In this document: one piece after another, positions 9,164-15,522 of the stretch
How positions within the stretch are numbered: position 1 is the stretch's first letter
Layout of the letters: each line of letters starts with the position of its first letter
Virus record (IMG/VR): IMGVR_UViG_3300036795_000110
Location: 1-61,623 of that record
Source of the DNA: a virus
Length of the DNA: 61,623 nt
Direction: 5' to 3' (one strand)
Position numbers and translations under genes: made by a program
The notes under the pieces: generated by a model
Database searches by the model: none
Told to the model about the DNA's origin: nothing
The model's input: the letters and a program-made list of their open reading frames with translations, nothing else

Positions 9164-9678
9164 CAGGGGATCAGTCCCCGGAGGGCCTTTATCGCCGCGT
9201 TCCGGAGCCGGCCGTCCTCGACGGTCTTGCGGTGGGTGGGCCGCATGTAGGGCCGGGGCGGTATCCGCACCCGCTTAGCGAAATGCACGCTGTCGCCGGA
9301 ACCCCACCGCAGGAACCCCTGCTGTACCCGGCCGTGCCGGTCCACGTAGGTATGCAGGGCCTGGACCACCCCGCCCATCTCCTGGATACGGGCGTACTTG
9401 ATCAGCGGGGCCACCCGTGACTTGGCCTTGTATGCGCCGGAGCTGACCGCGGGGAACAGCCGGGCGGAGCGCCGCAGGGCGCCGGAGACCAGTGCGGGGG
9501 GCTCCCCGGGGGCCGCGGAGGTCGGCGTACCACGTGGGTGGGAGGACTGCACCAGGGTCTCATCGGTAAGGACGGAGTGGTACTCCCGGGCCATCGCGTA
9601 GGCTACCTTTTTCGGCCCCTCCTCGGCCAGCTTGGTCTGCAGCCTCTGCAGGTAGGCGGGCAGCTCCTCCGGCCTCAT
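9163..9678 (-). CDS. HK97 gp10-like tail/neck protein
   Basis: A 171-residue protein with the hallmark of the HK97 gp10 family: an N-terminal helix, then a Pro/Gly-rich stretch ending PPALVSGALRRSARL, then a beta-rich core and an RPYMRPTHRKTVEDGRLRN C-terminal segment. Family members join head to tail or terminate the tail tube. Its place here, between the tail chaperones and the tape measure, is unusual, since the family normally lies upstream of the major tail gene. It starts immediately after the chaperone stop (TAA then ATG) and overlaps the tape measure start. Confidence 0.7.
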   Translation of the reverse strand: MRPEELPAYLQRLQTKLAEEGPKKVAYAMAREYHSVLTDETLVQSSHPRGTPTSAAPGEPPALVSGALRRSARLFPAVSSGAYKAKSRVAPLIKYARIQEMGGVVQALHTYVDRHGRVQQGFLRWGSGDSVHFAKRVRIPPRPYMRPTHRKTVEDGRLRNAAIKALRGLIP

Positions 9679-10304
9679 TTAACCAGCCTTCTTGTTCGCT
9701 TGCTCTTCGCTGATCTTGTTCAGGCAAAGCTGCGTGGGAAACAACCACGTTCCCACGCCGACCGGAAGGTCCGCCCACCCCCCTCCATCGCCCGGCAGTA
9801 TCCCGTAGTTTATGATCAGCATGCAGTCGAACAGGTCGTGCCTGGTCATGCCCTCCGGGAGGCGCCGGCCTTTGCCTTCGATGTACCGTTTGAGCCGTCC
9901 GTAGTCGTCCCTTTTGGGTCCGGCTTCCGGTCGCACTTGGTGATGTAGGGAGCCATCAGCTCCCAGATCTCGTCGCCGTCGTCGATCGGCAGGTCACCGA
10001 TGGAGTCCTCGTTCTCCACGCCGGCATCGTCGCTGATCCAGCGCGGGACCGGCAGCGGGGTGATGTCGTCGTCCGCGGTGAATGACCACGCCACGACCAG
10101 GCGGGCGAACAGGGCGTTCCGCCGGACCTTCTGGATGGACATCGACAGCGGCATCCGGGACATGTCCGGCTTGCCCTCGTCGTCGAAGTCCACGTACAGC
10201 TTGATCGCGCCGTCGTAAACGTCCTTGTCGCGCTGCTTAAGCGTCTGGATGGGCCGCAGCTCGATCCAGTTGCCTGAGCTGAGTTCGTGCCTGAAACCTG
10301 CCAT
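9679..10304 (-). CDS. Tail assembly chaperone GT, -1 frameshift product
   Basis: This long product is made by -1 ribosomal slippage from the 9846-10304 frame into the frame that stops at 9679, giving about 208 residues. The slippery heptamer CCCAAAA (on the minus strand, 9912-9918) is in the canonical X XXY YYZ register: the zero frame reads CCA AAA and the -1 frame CCC AAA. The extension adds about 75 residues (including HDLFDCMLIINYGILPG and a C-terminal SEEQANKKAG). The arrangement, between the major tail gene and the tape measure, is that of lambda G/GT, where the ratio of G to GT guides tail assembly. Confidence 0.85.
9846..10304 (-). CDS. Tail assembly chaperone G (unshifted)
   Basis: A 152-residue acidic protein starting at the ATG 10302-10304 after a GAGGCACAGAG leader. 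It begins MAGFRHELSSGNWIELRPIQ and contains a KVRRNALFARLVVAWSF segment typical of gpG-like chaperones. Its tail after the slippery site (GTTTDGSNGTSKAKAG) is low complexity, as expected for the unshifted product. It binds the tape measure during tail assembly and is not part of the mature virion. Confidence 0.8.
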   Translation of the reverse strand: MAGFRHELSSGNWIELRPIQTLKQRDKDVYDGAIKLYVDFDDEGKPDMSRMPLSMSIQKVRRNALFARLVVAWSFTADDDITPLPVPRWISDDAGVENEDSIGDLPIDDGDEIWELMAPYITKCDRKPDPKGTTTDGSNGTSKAKAGASRRA

Positions 10305-10324
10305 CTCTGTGCCTCTTCTGTGCC

Positions 10325-11623
10325 CTAGAAAATGGGAATTGCGTTGGACAGGGTGACCTTGAGCGGGCTGTAGGCCCCGGACCAGCCGGTGGCCGTGACC
10401 GAGTTCCGGGTACTGGCGGTAGCCGTGGTCTTGAACCCGACCTCGTAGCCGAACAGCGACCGGCCCGGCTGGATCTTCGAGGTGTCGAAGTCGCAGAACG
10501 GGATATCGAACTGGACCGCCTGGTACAGCGGGCTGGAGGTAGCCAGGCCGTTCGAGGCGATGATCTGCAGCTGCGGCTGGGTGTTCTGGAGCATGTACAG
10601 CAGCGCGGTCTCGTCGGTGGCCGGGGAGAAGGTCAGTTTCCCGGTGACGCCCAGCTTGCCCCGGCCGATGACGAACGGGTTCTGGGACCCGTCGTTGGTG
10701 AAGAACGGCTCGACCTGCCGGTTGATCGTCACCGCCCACTCACTGATGTTGAAGATCTGGGCCAGCGATCCGGTAGTGGCGATGTTGACGATCGAGTTGA
10801 AGTCCGGGTAGGCGTGGACGCCGGATATGCTGGCCGTGGGCGGGGAGGCCGCGATCGAGCCCACGAAGCTGGTCAGGTTGCCGTTCCACTCCAGCAGCTT
10901 CTCACTGTTACCGGTGAAGGTCAGCGCCGAGTGGCACCCGTAGGCGTACTGCCGGGCCAGGCCCGTCGCCGGGACCTGGGTCCGGTCCGTCCAGCAGTGG
11001 GTGGGGGGCTGGCCGAAGTTGGTGTAGTTGCCCGCCCCGACGAACGAGCTGTTCAGCAGCGAGAAAACGTGGCTGTAGGTCCCGGCCGCCACCGTCGTGT
11101 TGGTCACCGCGGCGGCCGAAGCGTGGGCGATCCGGATCGGGGTAGCGGCGTTCAGCGTGATCGAGGTCGAGGCCCCGGACAGGACGGTAACGATCTCCTG
11201 GGACCCGGCCGCCCCCACGAGGATCTGCATGCCGACCGTGAACGAGGTGCCGGCCGCTACAGTGAGCGTGGTCGCGCCGGGAATAACCGGGGCGGTGAGC
11301 GTGGTCGATGGGGTGGCCGAGGGCGCAAACTGGGTATAGTCGCCCAGGATGTTGTAAACCGAGTGGCCCACCATGTCCACGTAGACGGGGCCGCCCACCG
11401 TCGTGTCCGCGATCAGCGGACCCTGGAGGAAGTCGTACATCTCGGCCATCGAGCCGCGCAGCGAGCTGTCCGGCAGCCAGATCGGCTTGTCCTCGGGCTC
11501 GAAGTTGACCACCGGGAACGTGGTACCGGTGGTACCCGGGACGGTACCGGGGACGGCCTCGCGGATGACGTTTACAAACCGCTCTTCGGTGGGGAAGATC
11601 GTGCTCGGCACTGCGGGCGGCAT
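10325..11623 (-). CDS. Major tail tube protein with inserted beta domain
   Basis: A 432-residue protein just upstream of the tail chaperones, the usual place of the tube subunit. The N- and C-terminal thirds look like a phage tube fold (PIWLPDSSLRGSMAEMYDF; ISEWAVTINRQVEPFFTND; GKLTFSPATDETALLYML). Residues about 105-175 form a separate Thr/Ala/Val-rich beta unit (TLTAPVIPGATTLTVAAGT) that looks like an inserted surface beta or Ig-like domain. The ATG overlaps the preceding TAA by one base. Confidence 0.8.
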   Translation of the reverse strand: MPPAVPSTIFPTEERFVNVIREAVPGTVPGTTGTTFPVVNFEPEDKPIWLPDSSLRGSMAEMYDFLQGPLIADTTVGGPVYVDMVGHSVYNILGDYTQFAPSATPSTTLTAPVIPGATTLTVAAGTSFTVGMQILVGAAGSQEIVTVLSGASTSITLNAATPIRIAHASAAAVTNTTVAAGTYSHVFSLLNSSFVGAGNYTNFGQPPTHCWTDRTQVPATGLARQYAYGCHSALTFTGNSEKLLEWNGNLTSFVGSIAASPPTASISGVHAYPDFNSIVNIATTGSLAQIFNISEWAVTINRQVEPFFTNDGSQNPFVIGRGKLGVTGKLTFSPATDETALLYMLQNTQPQLQIIASNGLATSSPLYQAVQFDIPFCDFDTSKIQPGRSLFGYEVGFKTTATASTRNSVTATGWSGAYSPLKVTLSNAIPIF

Positions 11624-11862
11624 TAGCTAGCCTCCTCCTGGCTGCCGTCCCCTGTGCCTGGGAGCGGTGGAACTGAAGGTATGTCCGGCGGGGTGTGGCC
11701 CTCGCCGTTACCGTAAGGGTACCAGAACCCGTCGTCGGGGGGCGACTCTTCCCCGAAGTCGATAACCTCGCCCGGGTCGGCCTGGAGTACGCCCGGCCCC
11801 TCGGGGTGCTGGCGATGGGGATAGGTCCGGGTACTGCCGAACCCCTCATAGATGAACTTCAT
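11623..11862 (-). CDS. Small acidic protein of the connector/tail operon
   Basis: A 79-residue protein, MKFIYEGFGSTRTY onward, rich in Pro, Gly, Asp and Glu. I chose the ATG at 11860-11862 because it overlaps the TGA of the upstream gene (ATGA); a GTG 12 nt upstream is possible. It is the size and position of small structural or assembly proteins often found before the major tail gene, but no family is recognisable. Confidence 0.65.
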   Translation of the reverse strand: MKFIYEGFGSTRTYPHRQHPEGPGVLQADPGEVIDFGEESPPDDGFWYPYGNGEGHTPPDIPSVPPLPGTGDGSQEEAS

Positions 11863-12383
11863 GCCTGTATCCACTCCTCCACTGGGGCCGTGATCTGGGC
11901 GTCGTACCGGTTGTACCGCTGGCTGGCGGTTGACCGCAGCGGGGCATATTCATAGTCCATGTTCTTGCCCAGGTCTACCAGCTGGCTGGCCTGGGCCGAG
12001 GCCGGGTTCTCGATCGTCATCGGCATCTGCGTGGTCCTGAGGATGTTCATCACCGCGTCGATTACCAGCGGGAAAGACACGTCCTGCTCGGGGTCCATGT
12101 TGTCGTCGAACCAGGTGAGCCAGATCGACACGCTATGAGACTGCAGCTTCCAGCCGGCCGGGGCCGCAGCGGAGTACGGAGTCATCCCGGCCGGGGGCTT
12201 CGATCGCGGGCCGCTGTTGCGGCGCTCGCTGCCACGCGAGGTCCAGATGTAGGCGTGGGGGCGGTCGTTCTGTAGCTCGGGGTTGGGCGGGCTGACCAGG
12301 GCCACCAGGTTACCGGCGTTGCCGGGAACGGACTGGCCGTCTAGGACCTGCTTGACGTAGGCCAGCGTGGACGACAGCGGCAT
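11859..12383 (-). CDS. Tail terminator / head-tail joining protein
   Basis: A 174-residue protein starting at the ATG 12381-12383, which overlaps the TGA of the adaptor gene (ATGA). It begins MPLSSTLAYVKQVLDG and contains PNPELQNDRPHAYIWTSRG, WLTWFDDNMDPEQDVSFPLVI and a C-terminal LRSTASQRYNRYDAQI strand. Order (adaptor, this gene, small gene, major tail) and the N-terminal helix/beta pattern match actinophage tail terminator proteins. The specific role is inferred from synteny. Confidence 0.65.
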   Translation of the reverse strand: MPLSSTLAYVKQVLDGQSVPGNAGNLVALVSPPNPELQNDRPHAYIWTSRGSERRNSGPRSKPPAGMTPYSAAAPAGWKLQSHSVSIWLTWFDDNMDPEQDVSFPLVIDAVMNILRTTQMPMTIENPASAQASQLVDLGKNMDYEYAPLRSTASQRYNRYDAQITAPVEEWIQA

Positions 12384-13336
12384 CAGATCACCCGCGCGTA
12401 GGTCTTGACGGCATCGAAGGCCCACTGCCGCAGCTTGTCCGGGGTAACCGGTCCGCCGTCCCCTCCCCCGCCCCCCGACATGGACTGGACCGTCGTAGCC
12501 GTGGCACCGCGCTCCAGGGCCATCGCGGAGCACAGGTCGATGCACGCGTTTATCACGCTGGTCGGCAGCGTGGTAACCAGGGTCCCGGCGTCGTGCGGCC
12601 AGGACAGCGGGGAGCTGAGAGTTAGCGTACCCGGGCCGGTGGTCACGCTGGAGGCCACGCAGTTTACGACCTCCTGCTGCATCCCGTCGTAGACGATACC
12701 GGTAGCCCCTCCGCCCGGGTCCTCCGGGTCGTACAGGGAAGGCGCCCAGCCGGTGCAATCGTCCACGCTGATGGTAGTGGCGCCCTCGTCCGCCGCGGCG
12801 GTAATGGAGGTGTGCGGCCAGCCGTTGATGTAGACGATCTGGATACGCCAGCCGTTGCGGCCCTGCCACCAGTTGATTACGCCCGGGGCCAGCAGGACGG
12901 CCTGGCCGCCCTCGGCCGCATCCGCGGCCTGGCTGGCGCCGAACAGGCCCAGCGGGGGCTTCTCGATGTCCAGCTGGCTGGCGGCAATGGTGGTCCACTG
13001 CCGGGGGAACTGGAACGCCGGGCTGACCTTGGCCGAGATAACCTGCAGGATCGGCCAGCGGGAGCACATCACCCGTCCCACGCCGGTCTGGTTCTGGACG
13101 GTAACGAGCCAGTCCGGGCCGTTGAAGAACTCGACGTCCTGGGTCGCCCGGAGGGGCTGGTTGGCTGCGCCGTTGATCAGGCTGGTAGCGCGCAGGCACA
13201 TATTCGCCTGCTCGGCCTGCTGCTCGATCGGGCTGGACCGGTTGTTGGGAATCGTGGTCCAGTCGATACCGGTCGGCGCCCGGCGGAGCAGATCAGGGGT
13301 TAGGTACGCCGTGCCCGGACCCGTGAGTGCGGCCAA
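12383..13336 (-). CDS. Head-to-tail adaptor
   Basis: A 317-residue protein resembling the larger actinophage head-tail connector: an N-terminal helix bundle (IEQQAEQANMCLRATSLING), a beta region with DVEFFNGPDWLVTVQNQTG and RWPILQVISAKVSPAFQF, a domain with ATTISVDDCTGWAP, and a C-terminal helix (SVINACIDLCSAMALERGA, DKLRQWAFDAVKTYARVI). It would sit below the portal ring. The start at 13336 follows a plausible ribosome site. Confidence 0.7.
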   Translation of the reverse strand: MAALTGPGTAYLTPDLLRRAPTGIDWTTIPNNRSSPIEQQAEQANMCLRATSLINGAANQPLRATQDVEFFNGPDWLVTVQNQTGVGRVMCSRWPILQVISAKVSPAFQFPRQWTTIAASQLDIEKPPLGLFGASQAADAAEGGQAVLLAPGVINWWQGRNGWRIQIVYINGWPHTSITAAADEGATTISVDDCTGWAPSLYDPEDPGGGATGIVYDGMQQEVVNCVASSVTTGPGTLTLSSPLSWPHDAGTLVTTLPTSVINACIDLCSAMALERGATATTVQSMSGGGGGDGGPVTPDKLRQWAFDAVKTYARVI

Positions 13337-13369
13337 CGTTTATCACCCCTGATCTGCTCCTGGCCCGGA

Positions 13370-13588
13370 CTACTTGACGATATTGCCGGCCGCGTCTTCC
13401 ACGTCCTTGATGACGGTCTGCTCGACGGACTGGACGGCGCCGGCGGGCAGGTACTTCTCCAGATCCGCCTGCGCCTCGTGGGCCAGAGCGGCCAGCTTGC
13501 CGTACCAGCCGTGGGCCACCGTCGCGGCAGTCGCCAGCGGGTTCTCCGTCGCGGCGGGGGCCGGGTCCGGGGTGGTGGGAGTGCTCAT
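13370..13588 (-). CDS. Small helical protein, unknown
   Basis: A 72-residue protein with a Pro/Ala/Thr-rich start and an amphipathic helical body (WYGKLAALAHEAQADLEKYL, VEQTVIKDVEDAAGNIV). It starts 2 nt after the conserved leader AAAGGCACAG, which is shared with six other genes here. It lies between the SAP-domain gene and the adaptor in the capsid operon. It could be a minor capsid component; no family recognised. Confidence 0.6.
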   Translation of the reverse strand: MSTPTTPDPAPAATENPLATAATVAHGWYGKLAALAHEAQADLEKYLPAGAVQSVEQTVIKDVEDAAGNIVK

Positions 13589-13600
13589 ATCTGTGCCTTT

Positions 13601-14146
13601 CTACTGGTGGTCTACCTCGTGCTCGGCGTGCCTGGCCACGAGGTCCTCTTTGGTACCGCCGACCGATAGGCCGCGGTCTCTTGCCAGGTCCTTCAGTTCC
13701 GGCTTGCCCAGGGCCGAATAGTTGCCCTTGGCCGCCTGCACCAGGGCGTCCCGGTCCCGTGCCCCGTCCCCGGCTCCCGGTGACACGGGGGCGGTCTCGG
13801 AGCCCGTGATCGCTATGTCGGTAGGGTCGATGTCCGGACGGGCGTCCAGGACCGCTCCCTGGCGTGCGCGGACTGCCTCCTGCGCCATCTGGATCTCGGC
13901 CTGGCGCTGGGCCGCCTGGGCAATCTCCAGGGTCTCCCGGTCCGCCTCTTCCTCGTCCGGAGTGCGGGGGATCCGGTAGCGGCTGGCGCTCCAGCGGTGG
14001 TCGCCCGCCAGCGCAGCCACGCAAGGTTCGCAGTCGATGCCCCAGATGGGGATCGGGCTGCCATCTACCTTGGTCGGCCGGCGGTGGGTCGGGCCGCCAC
14101 CGTGGCAGGTCTGTGCCTGAATGTCGTTCCTTGCGTAGAGGACCAT
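13601..14146 (-). CDS. SAP-domain protein in the capsid operon
   Basis: A 181-residue protein starting at the ATG 14144-14146. The N-terminal 45 residues carry cysteines in a zinc-finger-like arrangement (QTCHGG ... IDCEPCVAAL). The middle is a long charged helix (DEEEADRETLEIAQAAQRQ). The last ~40 residues fit a SAP motif (YSALGKPELKDLARDRGL, then GTKEDLVARHAEHE), a helix-extended-loop-helix that binds DNA in many proteins. In a capsid operon such a protein may contact packaged DNA, or the domain may only be a helical hairpin used in head joining. Confidence 0.65.
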   Translation of the reverse strand: MVLYARNDIQAQTCHGGGPTHRRPTKVDGSPIPIWGIDCEPCVAALAGDHRWSASRYRIPRTPDEEEADRETLEIAQAAQRQAEIQMAQEAVRARQGAVLDARPDIDPTDIAITGSETAPVSPGAGDGARDRDALVQAAKGNYSALGKPELKDLARDRGLSVGGTKEDLVARHAEHEVDHQ

Positions 14147-14156
14147 ACGGCTTCCC

Positions 14157-14444
14157 TCACTGTGCTTGCTGCGTGGGGCCGGTGCACTTTGGGCAGCGGT
14201 CGCTCCACGCCTGCGCCAGGAACCTGCAGGCCGCACACCAGCGGCCCTTGCGGGTGCCTAGGTTGAACCCCCGCCGGGTGGTGATCGTACCGGCCTTAGC
14301 GGCGGTGCTGTTCTCCACAAACGGGATGTACTCGTCCGGGACATCGACCCGGCCGCCGGGCCTGGAGTTGATGTCCTTGCCGCCCGGCATCTGCAGGCCG
14401 TAGCAGCCGTCCGGCATCTGGATCGTAGTCTCGCCCTGTGCCAT
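14157..14444 (-). CDS. Small zinc-ribbon-like protein
   Basis: A 95-residue protein with a C-terminal pair of CxxC motifs (RWCAACRFLAQAWSDRCPKC) that should bind one zinc ion. The N-terminal half reads TIQMPDGCYGLQMPGGKDIN. It sits among head genes in the same operon; a structural or assembly role is probable but unnamed. Confidence 0.65.
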   Translation of the reverse strand: MAQGETTIQMPDGCYGLQMPGGKDINSRPGGRVDVPDEYIPFVENSTAAKAGTITTRRGFNLGTRKGRWCAACRFLAQAWSDRCPKCTGPTQQAQ

Positions 14445-14454
14445 GGCGGACCCC

Positions 14455-14802
14455 CTAGACCGTCACCAGGGCGGTGGCCTTGCCACCGGCCACTGGGGTG
14501 GTCACGATCGCGCGGGCGTGGGTAGCGCCCACCACGCCGGTAGCTGCGGTCAAAGTAGCCCCCCCGCCCGCGGCCACGTTCACCGGAGTTGCGCTGGCCG
14601 ACCAGGTGATGCCGTTCACTCCGGCCACGCCCAGCTGGAGCGCGACAGCGCCGGCGGTGATCCCGGCCTCCCCGGCGACTGCTCCATGGACAGTGGGGGT
14701 GATGGCCGGTCCGGTAGCGATGCCCAGCTGGGCCGCCAGGTCCACGGTCTGGCCGATGCCGTTCACGGCGTTGTCCAGGTCGTCGACGATGATCGTACTC
14801 AT
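14455..14802 (-). CDS. Head fibre / decoration-like protein
   Basis: A 115-residue Ala/Gly/Thr/Val-rich protein with repeated short beta strands (GITAGAVALQLGVAGVNG, WSASATPVNVAAGGG). The next two upstream genes encode similar low-complexity beta proteins (for example GVTAGAVQLQGSLDG at the same relative place), so the three may be related by duplication. Position right after the major capsid gene and composition suggest capsid decoration or head-fibre proteins. Confidence 0.6.
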   Translation of the reverse strand: MSTIIVDDLDNAVNGIGQTVDLAAQLGIATGPAITPTVHGAVAGEAGITAGAVALQLGVAGVNGITWSASATPVNVAAGGGATLTAATGVVGATHARAIVTTPVAGGKATALVTV

Positions 14803-14823
14803 GACTTTATGCTCCGCTCTGGC

Positions 14824-15186
14824 TCATGGCGCGGCGTCCACCCACGCGCTTACGGTGCCCCCGACAAACGCCGTGCTGACCGAGGCCCGGACGTACCGGG
14901 CCGGGACCGGCGGGCTGGCCGAGGGAAGTGGCGACGTGCCCGGGGCGGAAAAGGTCACCGGAGCGCCGATCGCGTACCACGTCACGCCGTCGAGGCTGCC
15001 CTGGAGCTGGACCGCACCAGCGGTAACGCCGGTTCCGGCCGTGGCCACCCCGCACGGGTAGGCGCGCGGCATGGGCGAGGTCCCGGGAACCGGGCTGGCC
15101 ACCAGCGAGAACGGCTCGACGATGCCGAAGTCGGCCGCGGCGCCGTTGGCGCCGAGGGCAGACGCGTTGCTCAGGGACTGGATCAC
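14824..15186 (-). CDS. Capsid decoration-like beta protein
   Basis: A 120-residue protein with a GTG start that overlaps the previous stop (GTGA at 15183-15186). It contains GVTAGAVQLQGSLDGVTWY and ends with YVRASVSTAFVGGTVSAW. This pattern (a strand, S-x-D-G-x-T-W-Y, then R-Y-V-R-A) is typical of a small beta-sandwich found in phage virion proteins. It is probably surface exposed on the capsid; inferred from place and composition. Confidence 0.6.
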   Translation of the reverse strand: MIQSLSNASALGANGAAADFGIVEPFSLVASPVPGTSPMPRAYPCGVATAGTGVTAGAVQLQGSLDGVTWYAIGAPVTFSAPGTSPLPSASPPVPARYVRASVSTAFVGGTVSAWVDAAP

Positions 15187-15452
15187 GTGGCCTGGACTCC
15201 GGCGCTGATCTGGGCCGTGGCCACGGTACCGGTGCCAGCGATCGCGTAGAGGGGAGCGCCGTTCTTGAAGGTCTTGAGTTCGGACCCGGGCGGGAACGGT
15301 GCCCCGGTACTGGCGGTAACGCCGCTGGTCTGGCCCAGGTACATCGTGCCCGGCCCGGCGTTGTTGATCTCCTGGTTCTCCAGCGTCGAGGAGGGCAGGC
15401 GCAGCGCGACAGCCGCTCCCGCAACTACCTCGACGACGAACTTGTCAGCCAC
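15183..15452 (-). CDS. Small capsid-associated beta protein
   Basis: An 89-residue protein with a GTG start preceded by AGAGGAG. The sequence (FVVEVVAGAAVALRLP, NNAGPGTMYLGQTSGVT, FPPGSELKTF, LYAIAGTG) is that of a compact beta barrel seen in many phage genomes next to the major capsid gene. It is the first gene after the capsid terminator hairpin, so its level is likely set by read-through. A decoration function is likely. Confidence 0.6.
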   Translation of the reverse strand: MADKFVVEVVAGAAVALRLPSSTLENQEINNAGPGTMYLGQTSGVTASTGAPFPPGSELKTFKNGAPLYAIAGTGTVATAQISAGVQAT

Positions 15453-15479
15453 GCTGGGCTCCTCTCTAGCGGGGCCGGA

Positions 15480-15515
15480 CCGGGGGACCAGCCGGCACAG
15501 TGGCCAGTCCCCCGG
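15480..15515 (-). terminator. Hairpin after the major capsid gene
   Basis: CCGGGGGAC (15480-15488) pairs perfectly with GTCCCCCGG (15507-15515), and the loop itself can pair further. It lies 8 nt beyond the capsid stop. It probably stops part of the transcription, or protects the capsid mRNA end, keeping downstream genes at a lower level. Confidence 0.65.
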
Positions 15516-15522
15516 GGCTCCG

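Noticed and set aside
9846-10739. A 297-residue version of the tail chaperone starting upstream
   Set aside because: The first 145 residues overlap the tail tube gene in another frame and are noise; the start at 10304 has the shared leader and a normal size.
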